Assembly (NCBI RefSeq): GCF_000502875.1
Contig: NZ_AYWX01000002.1
Coordinates: 533,539-571,044 of the forward strand
Direction of reading: 5' to 3'
DNA: 37,506 nt
Source of the DNA: Mesorhizobium sp. L2C084A000
GTDB taxonomy: Bacteria > Pseudomonadota > Alphaproteobacteria > Rhizobiales > Rhizobiaceae
The notes under the pieces were generated by a model that was not told the origin of the DNA, made no database searches, and saw nothing but the letters and a program-made list of their open reading frames with translations. This document shows positions 15,898 to 24,033 of the stretch, piece by piece (within the stretch, counting starts at the first letter, position 1; the number at the start of each line of letters is the position of its first letter). A program made the translations under genes and the position numbers.

Positions 15898-17300
15898 GAC
15901 GTTTCCTGCCGCAGACCTTGCCTGTCTGGGTGCTGCTGATCGTCATTGCCGGCCTGCTGATCAGCCAGGTCGCGACCCTCTATATCGTGTCGCGCGACCG
16001 CGCCGCCGCCAACGGCGTCGTCGACCTCTACCGGCTCAACGACCGTGCCTTCTCGCTGGTTCAGCTCATGCATGACGCCAGTCCGGACGAGCGCAAGGCG
16101 ACGGCGACCGGCCTCTTCAACTCCACTTACGCGCTCACCGTTTCGGACACGCCGGCGGTCACTTCGTCGATCGCCGGCGACGACGAACTGGCCGAACTCG
16201 AAGACATCCTCGTCGGCCGGCTGTCGAAATTCGGCATCACCGATGCACGCGTGCGCCGCGATCCGGCGACGCGCGAGGCCGATGACGCGGACGGCACGGC
16301 GCCGGGACCCGACATCGGACAGGTCGAGCGTGACCTTCTGGTGCTGGCCGCCGACTTCGCCCAGAGCGACAAGCTGACGGCCTCGCTGCGCTTCGCCGAC
16401 GGCCAATGGCTGAACTTCACCGAACCGATCACGCCCGTCGGCCCGATCCTGAGCTTCGACAGCCTGCCGCTTTATTCGCTGATCGCAGGGCTGGTGGTGA
16501 TCATGTCGATCTGGTCGCTGCGCCGGCTGACGGCGCCCTACCGGATGATGGAAACCGCCGTGAACCGGATCGGCAAGGATCTGAAGAGCCCACCGATCGC
16601 CGAGAGCGGCAGCCGCGAGGTCCGTGCCGCCGCCAAGGCGATCAACGCCATGCAGGCGAGGTTGCGCGAATATGTCGAGGACCGCGAACATCTGGCGGCG
16701 GCATTGGCGCATGATCTGCGCACGCCGATGACCAGGATGCGCCTGCGCCTGGAGCTGTTGCGCAAATCGGCGGTCCGCGAGGCGCTGGCGCACGACCTCG
16801 CCGACGTCGAGGGCATCGCCAGCTCGGTGATCGACTTCGCCACCTTCGAAGTGACCGAGGAAAAGAACGAACGCATCGATTTCTGGTCGCTCGTGGAATC
16901 GATCGCCGACGGCTATGACGACGTGTCGTTCGACGACGAGACCCGTTCGCGCGGGCTGATCTGCATGGCGCGGCCGGTCGCGCTCAAGCGCTGCGTCACC
17001 AATCTGGTGCAGAACGCGGTCACCTACGGCAAGAAGGCGCATCTTTCGCTGCGCCGGTCGGAAGACATGATCCTGCTCACCATCCGCGATGAAGGGCCCG
17101 GGATACCGCAGGCACAGATCGACGCCGTGTTCGGCTCGTTCGTGCGCCTCGAACAATCGCGCAACCGCCAGACCGGCGGTCTGGGCCTCGGCCTGACCAT
17201 TGCCCGCAACATCGCGCGCGCCGCAGGTGGCGAGATCCGCCTGTCCAACAACCCGGGCGGTGGCCTGCTGACGCAACTGCGCCTGCCGCTGGCGGCATAA
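15894..17300 (+). CDS. EnvZ-type sensor histidine kinase
   Basis: The 468-residue inner-membrane kinase has membrane helices at about 10-32 and 191-210 flanking a periplasmic sensor of about 158 residues, which is acidic and has no recognised fold. A HAMP segment follows (about 208-262). The phospho-accepting His273 lies in LAHDLRTPMTRMRLRLELL, and the ATP-binding domain has N-box NLVQNAVTYG (370-379), G1 DEGPGIP (399-405) and G2 GGLGLGL (428-434). All key residues are intact. It is translationally coupled to its response regulator. The next gene, choV, is convergent, with about 50 nt between the stops. Confidence 0.93.
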   Translation: MRRFLPQTLPVWVLLIVIAGLLISQVATLYIVSRDRAAANGVVDLYRLNDRAFSLVQLMHDASPDERKATATGLFNSTYALTVSDTPAVTSSIAGDDELAELEDILVGRLSKFGITDARVRRDPATREADDADGTAPGPDIGQVERDLLVLAADFAQSDKLTASLRFADGQWLNFTEPITPVGPILSFDSLPLYSLIAGLVVIMSIWSLRRLTAPYRMMETAVNRIGKDLKSPPIAESGSREVRAAAKAINAMQARLREYVEDREHLAAALAHDLRTPMTRMRLRLELLRKSAVREALAHDLADVEGIASSVIDFATFEVTEEKNERIDFWSLVESIADGYDDVSFDDETRSRGLICMARPVALKRCVTNLVQNAVTYGKKAHLSLRRSEDMILLTIRDEGPGIPQAQIDAVFGSFVRLEQSRNRQTGGLGLGLTIARNIARAAGGEIRLSNNPGGGLLTQLRLPLAA

Positions 17301-17351
17301 AAAGCATTCAAGCAGCCTCCGCTGCCCGCGGCGGCGTCCACGAATTTGGCG

Positions 17352-18533
17352 TTACCGCCGCAGCACCGCGCTCAGCACATCGCGGATGCCGATGGCGCCG
17401 ACGAAGCGCGACTGGTCGTCGAACAGCGCCACGGGTGCTGTCTGCGAGCGGTGCATGGCCAGCATGACGGTTTTCAGCGAGGTGCCCGGATTGGCCCAGA
17501 ACACCTGCGCTACTTCCTCGGGCTGGCCTTCGACGTCGGCGCACGACACCCACACCGCCGGCTTGCCGTCGCGTTCGGCCGCCGCCACCAGCCCGTGATC
17601 GTCGATCTTGAAGCGCGTCGTCTTGCGGCGGTCGAGCCACACCCAGCCGTCCTTGCCGTGCTCCAGATCGCGACGGTCGCGCATCACGTTCCAGGCGGTC
17701 AGCACCGACAGCGGGTTCACATTGGCGATGAAGTCGCGGACATAGTCGTTGGCAGGCCGCAGCACGATGTCCTCCGGCGCGCCGGTTTGCACGATGCGCC
17801 CACCCTCCATGATGGTGATGTGGGAGCCAATCTTCAGCGCCTCCTCGAGGTCGTGGCTGACGAAGATGATGGTCTTCTTCAACTCGGCCTGCAGTTGCAG
17901 CAATTCGTCCTGCAGCTTGGTGCGGATCAGCGGGTCGAGCGCCGAGAACGGCTCGTCCATCAGCAGGATCGGCGCCTCGGTGGCGAAGGCCCGCGCCAAG
18001 CCGACGCGCTGCTGCATGCCGCCCGACAGCTCATGCGCGTATTTCTTCGACCACTGGTCGAGATTGACCAGCTTGAGCTGGCGTTGCACGCGCTCCTTGC
18101 GCTCGGCTTCCGGTACGCCGGCGAGTTCGAGGCCGAGACCGACATTCTCCTCCACCGTACGCCAGGGCAAAAGGCCGAACTGCTGGAACACCATCGCCAC
18201 CTGTTTCTGGCGCAGGCGCCGCAGGGTCGCCTCGTCGCAGGTGACGACGTCGACGGTCTTGTCGCCATCCTTGACCAGCACCTGGCCGCGCGACACCACG
18301 TTGAGCCGGTTGACCGCCCGCAGCAATGTCGACTTGCCCGAACCGGAGAGACCCATCAGCACGGAGATTTCGCCCTCGTTCACGGTCAGGCTGGCGCCGG
18401 CGCAACCCAGTACATTGCCGGTCTTGTCGAGGATCTCGGCGCGGCTGGCTCCGGCGTCGACCATCTTCAGCGATCCGGCCTGGTCGGCGCCGAAGACGAT
18501 ATCGACGTTCCGGAAATCGACGGCGACGGTCAT
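17352..18533 (-). CDS. choV: Choline ABC transporter ATP-binding protein ChoV
   Basis: This is the ATPase subunit of a high-affinity choline importer of the ProV/OpuA class. The 393-residue product has Walker A GLSGSGKST (61-69), Q-loop QQ (117-118), signature LSGGMQQ (169-175), Walker B ILLMDEP (189-195) and His227 in the switch. A C-terminal CBS-like regulatory half (about 275-393) follows, with one clear CBS element near the end (APVALFDDQSRFVGAIGIRD). The N-terminal VDFRNVDIVFG and overall layout match choline/betaine importers. Its start overlaps the choW stop by ATGA (18530-18533). It should be produced in lower amounts than ChoX because of the hairpin after choX. Confidence 0.92.
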   Translation of the reverse strand: MTVAVDFRNVDIVFGADQAGSLKMVDAGASRAEILDKTGNVLGCAGASLTVNEGEISVLMGLSGSGKSTLLRAVNRLNVVSRGQVLVKDGDKTVDVVTCDEATLRRLRQKQVAMVFQQFGLLPWRTVEENVGLGLELAGVPEAERKERVQRQLKLVNLDQWSKKYAHELSGGMQQRVGLARAFATEAPILLMDEPFSALDPLIRTKLQDELLQLQAELKKTIIFVSHDLEEALKIGSHITIMEGGRIVQTGAPEDIVLRPANDYVRDFIANVNPLSVLTAWNVMRDRRDLEHGKDGWVWLDRRKTTRFKIDDHGLVAAAERDGKPAVWVSCADVEGQPEEVAQVFWANPGTSLKTVMLAMHRSQTAPVALFDDQSRFVGAIGIRDVLSAVLRR

Positions 18534-19384
18534 TTCTTGCCTCCAACGGCGATGCGGGTCATCCGGTCGAGCACGATGGCCAAAACGACGATAGCGAGGC
18601 CCGCCTCAAGCCCGAGGTCGATCTTGCGCGAACCCAGCGCCCGGTTGATTTCGGTGCCGAGGCCGCCGGCGCCGATCAGTGCGGCAAACACCACCATCGA
18701 CAGCGACAGCATGATGGACTGCGTCAGACCGGCCATGATGGTGGGCAGCGCCGAGGGCAGCTCCACCTTCCACAGCAACTGGCTCTTGGTGGCGCCGAAC
18801 GCCTCGCCGGCTTCGACGATCGACTTCGGCACCGAGACAACGCCGAGATGCGTGAGACGAACCGCGGTCGGGATGACGAAGATGATGGTGACGATGAGGC
18901 CGGGCGCATTGCCGAGGCCGAACAGCGTCAGCACCGGGATCAGGTAGACGAAGGTCGGCAGCGTCTGCATCAAATCGAGCACCGGCAGCATGACGCGATA
19001 GACCTTCGGCTTGTGCGCCGCCCAGATACCGAGTGGCACACCGATGGCCATCGAGACGGCGGCGGCGGCAACCACCAGCACCAGCGTCTCTACCGTCTGC
19101 TTCCAGAGGTTCTGGTTGAGGATGAACAGCAACCCGAGAAAGACAGCCACGGCCAAGCCTCTCGATCGCTGCAGATAATAGGCAAGCAGTGCAATCAGCG
19201 CGATGAGAAGGACCGGCGGTACCAGCAGCAGCGTGTCGACCACTCCGTCGAGCAGGAAATTCAAACCGCCGGAGAGACCGCGGAAGAAGGTGTTGAAATT
19301 GTCGGTAAGGAAGGTGAAGAACGCTTTGCCCCATTCGCCTATGGGGATCTTGTAACTGACAAAGAATTTTGAAATCGGATCCAT
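18530..19384 (-). CDS. choW: Choline ABC transporter permease ChoW
   Basis: ChoW is the membrane-spanning subunit. The 284-residue product is strongly hydrophobic with about six to seven helices. It carries the permease coupling loop EAGEAFGATKSQLLWKVELP followed by SALPTIMAGLTQSIMLSLS, the EAA motif that contacts ChoV. The N-terminal block PIGEWGKAFFTFLTDNFNTF is typical of the ProW/ChoW group. ATG 19384 is chosen because GAGGGG lies just upstream; the frame continues to 19426 through leader sequence. A terminator-like hairpin (19443-19476) separates it from choX, 59 nt upstream, and its end overlaps choV by 4 nt. Confidence 0.92.
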   Translation of the reverse strand: MDPISKFFVSYKIPIGEWGKAFFTFLTDNFNTFFRGLSGGLNFLLDGVVDTLLLVPPVLLIALIALLAYYLQRSRGLAVAVFLGLLFILNQNLWKQTVETLVLVVAAAAVSMAIGVPLGIWAAHKPKVYRVMLPVLDLMQTLPTFVYLIPVLTLFGLGNAPGLIVTIIFVIPTAVRLTHLGVVSVPKSIVEAGEAFGATKSQLLWKVELPSALPTIMAGLTQSIMLSLSMVVFAALIGAGGLGTEINRALGSRKIDLGLEAGLAIVVLAIVLDRMTRIAVGGKK

Positions 19385-19442
19385 CTTGCCCCTCTTTGAC
19401 AGTCGCCGTCCTTGCCGGACGGTCATCTTGTCACAGGATATG

Positions 19443-19476
19443 AAAAAGGGCAGCCCCTTCTAAAGTGACTGCCCTT
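19443..19476 (-). terminator. Intercistronic terminator/attenuator between choX and choW
   Basis: On the minus strand, AAGGGCAG (19476-19469), a 15-nt loop and CTGCCCTT (19453-19446) form an 8-bp stem that runs into TTTTT (19447-19443). It lies 32 nt after the choX stop and 59 nt before the choW start. Partial termination here would make the periplasmic binding protein more abundant than the membrane subunits, as in many importer operons; it may also protect the choX mRNA 3' end. Confidence 0.72.
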
Positions 19477-19507
19477 CTTGATCGGTCACGCCGAACGCAA
19501 GACCTGC

Positions 19508-20443
19508 TCAGCTTCCGAGCGCAGTCTTCACGGCTGCAGCCGCGTCGCCGCCATCGAAAGTGGTCACGCCGGCAATCCATGGAGCAACCGCGTCCGGATG
19601 CTTCTTGAGCCAGTCGGTCGCAGCCGTATTGGCATCGGCGCCCTTGAGGATCGCGTCCATTATCTCGCCTTCCATGTCGAGATTGAACTTCAGGTTGGCG
19701 ATGAATTTTCCGGCATTCGGGCACTCGGTGGTGTAACCCTTGCGCACATTGGTATGCACGGTGGCTGCGCCAAAGCCGCTGTCGCCCATGCCATCGAGAT
19801 AGGTGATCTTCATGGCACCCATCACCGGATGCGGCGTCCAACCGAGGAACGCGATCCACTCATTGCTCTTGATCGACTGCTCGGCCTGCGTGAGCATGCC
19901 AGCCTCCGAGGATTCGACCAGCTCGAAGCCTTCGAGATTGTCCTTCGGGTTCTTGATCATGTCGAGGATGATGCGGTTACCATCATTGCCGGCCTCGATG
20001 CCGTAGATCTTGCCGTCGAACTTGTCCTTGAACTTGCCGAGGTCGGTCAGCGTCTTGACGCCGGCGTCCGCGACATAGGTCGGCACGACGATACCGTAGC
20101 CGGCGCCACTGAGGTTTTCGCTGATGGTCTCGACCGAACCGTCGGCGGTGTAGTCCTTGATGTCGTTGGTCATCGACGGCATCCAGTTGCCGAGGAAGAC
20201 ATCAAGATCCTTGTTCTTCAGCGACGCCATGGTCACCGGCACCGACAGCTGGATCGTCTGCGGTTCGTAGCCGAGCGCGGTGAGCAGTACCGATGCGACG
20301 CCGGTCGTCGCCTGGATGTCGGTCCAGCCGACATCGGAAAGACGCACCGCCTTGCAGCTCGCCGGATCGCCGGCAAAGGCAGCGCTGGTGGACAAAAAAG
20401 CCGCCAGGCCGAGGCCGGCGACGAAAGAGTTCATACGCGACAT
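19508..20443 (-). CDS. choX: Choline-binding periplasmic protein ChoX
   Basis: ChoX delivers choline to the ChoWV importer. The 311-residue product begins with a signal peptide (MSRMNSFVAGLGLAAFLSTS, cleavage near AAFAG). The Sinorhizobium meliloti ChoX ligand cage is Trp43, Asp45, Trp90, Tyr119 and Trp205. Here the equivalent residues are Trp40, Asp42, Trp87, Tyr116 and Trp202, all shifted by exactly three. That makes choline, rather than only betaine, the likely ligand. Cys30 and Cys241 could form a disulfide. ATG 20443 is preferred because GGGAG lies 7 nt upstream; longer frames lack a signal peptide at the start. An inverted repeat at 20517-20531 upstream may be an operator. Confidence 0.94.
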   Translation of the reverse strand: MSRMNSFVAGLGLAAFLSTSAAFAGDPASCKAVRLSDVGWTDIQATTGVASVLLTALGYEPQTIQLSVPVTMASLKNKDLDVFLGNWMPSMTNDIKDYTADGSVETISENLSGAGYGIVVPTYVADAGVKTLTDLGKFKDKFDGKIYGIEAGNDGNRIILDMIKNPKDNLEGFELVESSEAGMLTQAEQSIKSNEWIAFLGWTPHPVMGAMKITYLDGMGDSGFGAATVHTNVRKGYTTECPNAGKFIANLKFNLDMEGEIMDAILKGADANTAATDWLKKHPDAVAPWIAGVTTFDGGDAAAAVKTALGS

Positions 20444-20516
20444 AGACAGTCTCCCATTGTGATTCTTTGGCGAAGCGTAGCTACGGTTTCTATGCCCGCC
20501 TTGTTTCGTCAGCCAA

Positions 20517-20531
20517 ACACCATTCTGGTGT
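20517..20531. promoter_or_regulatory. Inverted repeat upstream of choX
   Basis: ACACCA-TTC-TGGTGT is a perfect 6-bp dyad with a 3-nt centre, centred about 80 bp upstream of the choX start. On the choX strand it abuts TTGGCT, which is followed after 17 nt by ATAGAA, a weak promoter candidate. It could be an operator for choline-responsive control of choXWV or for tdk on the other side. No regulator is encoded next to it. Confidence 0.4.
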
Positions 20532-20701
20532 GGTTTCAAGCATTAAGACAATCACGATCAACGGCGCGGGCTGGCCAATCAGCGACACATCAGGCGCTTT
20601 TGCCATGCCGGACGGTTTTTTCGAAGACGGGCGGGCTTTTTCAGGGGAATGCGGGCGACCGCCCCTCCCCGTATCAGGGCAAGTCGGCTTAAAAGAGCGG
20701 C

Positions 20702-21313
20702 ATGGCCAAGCTTTACTTCCACTACGCGACTATGAACGCCGGCAAGACGACGATGCTCTTGCAGGCCTCTTACAATTATCGCGAGCGCGGCATGGGCACG
20801 ATGCTGTTCGTCGCCGGCCACTACCGCAAGGGCGACACCGGCCTGATCTCGTCGCGCATCGGCCTGGAGACGGAAGCCGAGATGTTCCGCGATGGCGACG
20901 ATCTGTTCACCCGCGTCGCCGATCATCACGCGCATACGTCAGTGCATTGCGTCTTCGTCGACGAGGCGCAGTTCCTCGAGGAGGAGCAGGTCTGGCAGCT
21001 CGCCCGCATCGCCGACCGGCTGAATATCCCGGTCATGTGCTACGGCCTGCGCACCGATTTCCAGGGCAAGCTGTTTTCCGGCTCGCGCGCGCTGCTGGCC
21101 ATCGCCGACGATTTGCGCGAAGTGCGTACAATCTGCCGCTGCGGCCGCAAGGCGACGATGGTCGTGCGCCTCGGCCCCGATGGCAAAGTGGCGCGCCTGG
21201 GCGAGCAGGTGGCGATCGGCAAGGACGTCTATGTCTCGCTCTGCCGCCGTCATTGGGAAGAAGAAATGGGCCGCGCCGCGCCCGACGACTTCATCGGCTT
21301 TATCAAGGGCTGA
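20702..21313 (+). CDS. tdk: Thymidine kinase
   Basis: The enzyme phosphorylates thymidine to dTMP with ATP in the salvage pathway. The 203-residue product aligns end to end with the E. coli type II enzyme. It has P-loop ATMNAGKTT (9-17), the SYNYRERG and SSRIGL blocks, Walker B with catalytic Glu in FVDEAQF (85-91, Glu88) and CYGLRTDF (113-120). The zinc site comprises Cys145 and Cys147 (ICRCGRKA) with Cys181 and His184 (LCRRH), and the lasso-loop region is GEQVAIG. All functional residues are present. The SD is AAGAG about 5 nt upstream. It reads away from choX across 258 nt and converges on the EamA gene, with an intergenic repeat between. Confidence 0.95.
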   Translation: MAKLYFHYATMNAGKTTMLLQASYNYRERGMGTMLFVAGHYRKGDTGLISSRIGLETEAEMFRDGDDLFTRVADHHAHTSVHCVFVDEAQFLEEEQVWQLARIADRLNIPVMCYGLRTDFQGKLFSGSRALLAIADDLREVRTICRCGRKATMVVRLGPDGKVARLGEQVAIGKDVYVSLCRRHWEEEMGRAAPDDFIGFIKG

Positions 21314-21334
21314 CTCTGTCTCTTGGTTTTTGGA

Positions 21335-21376
21335 GCAGTTCCCAGGGGGAGCGCTATGTGCTTTTCTTGGAATTGC
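21335..21376. repeat. Intergenic palindromic repeat, GCAATTCC...GGAATTGC family, copy 2 (degenerate)
   Basis: The ends GCAGTTCC (21335-21342) and GGAATTGC (21369-21376) match the 2908-2950 element with one mismatch in the left arm. The inner stem AGGGGGAG/CTTTTCTT is degraded and would need G:U pairs. It sits between the convergent stops of tdk and the EamA gene, where it could work as a bidirectional terminator. Confidence 0.55.
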
Positions 21377-21383
21377 ACCGGGC

Positions 21384-22280
21384 TCATACGGTCGAGACAC
21401 GCCACTTCGGAAACCGCCAACCCAGCCGCACACCCAGCGTCGCCACTGCAATCAGCGCCATGCCGGCAGCCTGCGCCAGCCCGAGCGGATGCCCATAGAT
21501 CGCCCAGTCGACGATGATGGCGACGACGGGATAGATGAAGGTGATGACGCCGATCACCGGTGTCGTCAGGCGCGGAAAGGCCGAATTCATCAACACGTAG
21601 GCAATGCCGGTGTGCAGCACGCCGATGCCGAGCAGCCAGCCCCATGACGCAAGCGCAATATGTTGGCCGACGCCGGCGAACGGGGCGAGCATGACGACCC
21701 CCACCACCGTCTGGCAGAGTACCGTAATTTCGGCGCGCTGCTGACCAAGGCCCTTGGCGAGGATCGTTGTAACGGCGTAGAGCATTGCGCCGCCCAGCGT
21801 CAGCGCAATGCCCGGCGCCCAGTTGGCATCGTCGTGGCCGTGCGCGAAGACGAGGCCGCTGGCCAGCACGACGCCGAGAAACGCACCGAGCATCCACAGC
21901 AGTTGGTCGAGCGAGATGCGCTCCTTGAGGAAGACGACACCGATCAGGACCACGAAGAACGGCTGGATATGGTAGATAATCGTCGTCGTGGCGATCGATG
22001 TCATGGCGAAGCCGGCGAAGAAGGCCGTCCAGCTCAGCACCATGCAGACGCCGGCAAGTGCTGCAAGGGCAAGCCGAGACGGCGACAGCGTCCGATCCGG
22101 CAGATAGCCGCGCAACAGGCACCATAAGAAAAGGAATATCGCGCCGAACACACATCGCCAGAAGACGACGGCAACGGGATGCAGCCCCGATTCCGTGGCG
22201 AAGGCGCCGACCGTGCCTGCGATCACCATTGCCAGAGCAAGGCTCGCGGCCGGGAAGCGGGCTGTCGAGGCGTCCGTCAT
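21384..22280 (-). CDS. EamA/DMT-family transporter
   Basis: The 298-residue inner-membrane protein has about ten hydrophobic helices in two EamA repeats of five. Each repeat ends in the family's characteristic segment: TIIYHIQPFFVVLIGVVFLK in the first half and TPVIGVITFIYPVVAIIVDW in the second. Members export metabolites such as amino acids or drugs; the substrate cannot be told from sequence. ATG 22280 is chosen since membrane similarity begins about 12 residues later; frames opening upstream run through the divergent LysR gene. It is transcribed away from a LysR regulator across 100 nt with a perfect dyad (22339-22364), so that regulator probably controls it. Confidence 0.9.
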   Translation of the reverse strand: MTDASTARFPAASLALAMVIAGTVGAFATESGLHPVAVVFWRCVFGAIFLFLWCLLRGYLPDRTLSPSRLALAALAGVCMVLSWTAFFAGFAMTSIATTTIIYHIQPFFVVLIGVVFLKERISLDQLLWMLGAFLGVVLASGLVFAHGHDDANWAPGIALTLGGAMLYAVTTILAKGLGQQRAEITVLCQTVVGVVMLAPFAGVGQHIALASWGWLLGIGVLHTGIAYVLMNSAFPRLTTPVIGVITFIYPVVAIIVDWAIYGHPLGLAQAAGMALIAVATLGVRLGWRFPKWRVSTV

Positions 22281-22338
22281 GTGATGGTTCCCAGCGATCC
22301 CAGCAACCATCTGGTCACTGGCGCCACCTTCAAACAAG

Positions 22339-22364
22339 CGAATAGATTTGGCATGACCTATTCG
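22339..22364. promoter_or_regulatory. Dyad operator between the EamA exporter and LysR genes
   Basis: CGAATAG (22339-22345) and CTATTCG (22358-22364) are perfect 7-bp inverted arms separated by 12 nt. The dyad lies 16 nt upstream of the lysR ATG and about 60 nt upstream of the exporter ATG. LysR-type regulators bind a T-N11-A dyad of about this size near their own promoter, so this is the expected recognition site for both genes. Confidence 0.7.
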
Positions 22365-22380
22365 ATATGCTGATAGCACC

Positions 22381-23238
22381 ATGGCCGCGCCACTCGATCT
22401 CAATCTGCTGAAAACCTTTGTCGCCGTCGTCGAGAGCGGCAGCCTTTCCAATGCAGCACCCAGGGTCGGCCGCAGCCAGTCGGCGGTCAGCATGCAGATG
22501 CAGCGGCTGGAGGAGATAGTCGGCAGCCAGCTTCTGGTGCGTGGTCCCAGAACCGTCACTCCCAATGCGATCGGCGAGGATTTCCTGATCTATGCGCGCC
22601 GGTTGCTGAAACTGTCGGATGAAGCCTGGGCAAGCGTCACCCGGCCTAAGGAAACAGGCAGCGTCCGCTTGGGGGTGCCCGACGATTATGCCGCCTTCCT
22701 CCTGCCGCCCGTGCTCTCACGCTTCGCGGCGGAGCATCCCCTGGTGACGGTGGAGTTGATCTGCGAACAGTCGACCGCGCTGGTGAAGACGCTGGCGGAG
22801 GGGCGGCTGGATCTGGCGATCATCACCCGCTTGCCGGAGCAGCCGCTTGAGGTGATCCGGCTGGAACGCTTCGTCTGGGTCGCCTCATCAAACCATGTCG
22901 CCTGGGAGACCGATCCGCTTCCGGTCGCCTTGTTCGAACCGGGCTGCGCCGCCAGGATGAATGTCCTGCAGGCGCTTGGCGATGCCGACCGCTCCTATCG
23001 CTGTACCTATTCAAGCGCCTCTCTGCTTGGCCTGATCGCCGTCGTCCAGGCCGGGCTCGCGGTGGCTGGCCTCGCCCTGCGCAGCGTACCACCGTCGCTG
23101 CGCATCGTCGGCGGCAATGAAGGGCTTCCGGTGCTGCCGGACCTCGAAATCGGCATCCTGCGCAACCCGCTGTCGACGACCCAGGCGGTCGAGCGGCTGA
23201 ATGATTTCCTGCGCCGCGATCTGGCACAACAGGCCTGA
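22381..23238 (+). CDS. LysR-family transcriptional regulator
   Basis: The 285-residue product has the LysR N-terminal helix-turn-helix (about 5-63: LNLLKTFVAVVESGSLSNAA and SQSAVSMQMQRLEE). A periplasmic-binding-like effector domain follows (about 90-280, with GSVRLGVPDDYAA and GRLDLAIITR). It is the divergent regulator of the EamA exporter, with a dyad in the shared promoter region. The effector is unknown and may be the exporter substrate. ATG 22381 begins MAAPLDLNLLKTF, the standard register. A short CAGGCC/GGCCTG hairpin overlapping its stop (23230-23250) may end the transcript. Confidence 0.93.
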   Translation: MAAPLDLNLLKTFVAVVESGSLSNAAPRVGRSQSAVSMQMQRLEEIVGSQLLVRGPRTVTPNAIGEDFLIYARRLLKLSDEAWASVTRPKETGSVRLGVPDDYAAFLLPPVLSRFAAEHPLVTVELICEQSTALVKTLAEGRLDLAIITRLPEQPLEVIRLERFVWVASSNHVAWETDPLPVALFEPGCAARMNVLQALGDADRSYRCTYSSASLLGLIAVVQAGLAVAGLALRSVPPSLRIVGGNEGLPVLPDLEIGILRNPLSTTQAVERLNDFLRRDLAQQA

Positions 23239-23250
23239 CTCGCGGGCCTG
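23230..23250 (+). terminator. Weak hairpin at the lysR stop
   Basis: CAGGCC (23230-23235) and GGCCTG (23245-23250) form a 6-bp stem with a 9-nt loop that includes the stop codon, followed by TCTTCC. It is a possible weak terminator between lysR and the cytochrome c gene. Confidence 0.35.
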
Positions 23251-23332
23251 TCTTCCGCAATCCCGCCGCGATGCAGCGTTTGTTAAAGCCTCGGTACTAT
23301 AAGGCCGCCAGCCAGAACTCTCCGGAGGCAGC

Positions 23333-23722
23333 ATGTTTCGAGCCGCTTCGTCCGCCAGCATCCTTCTCCTTGCCAGCTCGCTTGTGGCCCATGCCGGCGG
23401 CGACCCGGCCCTGGGCAAGAAGGCCTTCAACCGGTGCATGGCCTGCCATGAAGCAGCCACCGACCGCGACAAGGTCGGTCCGCATCTGCTGGGCGTCGTT
23501 GGTCGCACCGCCGGAAGTGCGGAGAGTTTTCTTGGCCGCTATTCCGAGGCGATGAAGAGTGCCGGCGCCGCCGGCCTGGTCTGGGATGAAGCCAATCTCA
23601 CCGAGTATCTCAGGGCACCCAAGCTGAAAGTGCCCGGCAACAAGATGGCGTTTGCCGGCCTGGCCAAAGACGACGACATCGCCAATGTCATTGCCTATCT
23701 GAAGGCCGATCCCAAGCCCTGA
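23333..23722 (+). CDS. Class I cytochrome c, exported
   Basis: The 129-residue product has a signal peptide (MFRAASSASILLLASSLVAH, cleavage near AHAGG), then a single-haem cytochrome c. Cys35, Cys38 and His39 in CMACH attach and ligate the haem. Met105 in the PGNKMAFAGL loop is the sixth ligand, and the terminal helix contains DDDIANVIAYLK. It is of the cytochrome c2/c550 type, acting in the periplasm as an electron shuttle, probably between the bc1 complex and a terminal oxidase. Its specific partner cannot be read from sequence. GGAGG lies 4 nt before ATG 23333. A TACTAT hexamer at 23295-23300 is a possible -10. It appears to be monocistronic. Confidence 0.93.
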   Translation: MFRAASSASILLLASSLVAHAGGDPALGKKAFNRCMACHEAATDRDKVGPHLLGVVGRTAGSAESFLGRYSEAMKSAGAAGLVWDEANLTEYLRAPKLKVPGNKMAFAGLAKDDDIANVIAYLKADPKP

Positions 23723-24033
23723 TCCGCTGTTCGTCAGCTCTGTAAAGCCGGCTTTCTCCTCGCATATCGCGGCCGCGATTGCTTCGGTGGTTTGCCCAAT
23801 ACAAAGGCATCCGTGCGCCTTCGCCTTGCCGCATGAAAGTTCAATGACAGCTGAACTATGGCTGGTCGGCAAGCTAATCACGCCAAGCCCACGCCTTCAC
23901 TGGTTTTCAAGACCCTGACGAATTTTTTTGTTTTCACGCCGCCCTTATCTTCACGTCTTTCAATCCCCTGATGCCCCACATATATTCGCCGCTGTTCGCG
24001 ACCAGCGACGTCATGCCGAAGCGGGAGGCCCCA
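23723..24033. other. Intergenic region before the AAA-ATPase module
   Basis: No gene is evident. AAAGCCGGCTTT (23744-23755) is a palindrome just after the cytochrome gene but leaves only a 4-nt loop and no T-tract. A run TTTTTTTG (about 23923-23930) gives an AT-rich patch. TATATT at 23981-23986 is the best -10 candidate for the downstream operon, with a poor TTTCAA at -35 (23958-23963). The SD GGAGG for the next gene is at 24024-24028. Confidence 0.45.

Noticed and set aside
17346..18947. 533-residue plus-strand ORF opposite choV and choW
   Set aside because: It is a shadow frame of two well-conserved transporter genes, with no family resemblance of its own.
23744..23755. AAAGCCGGCTTT palindrome after the cytochrome c gene, as terminator
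   Set aside because: Only a 4-bp stem remains after leaving a loop, and no T-tract follows.
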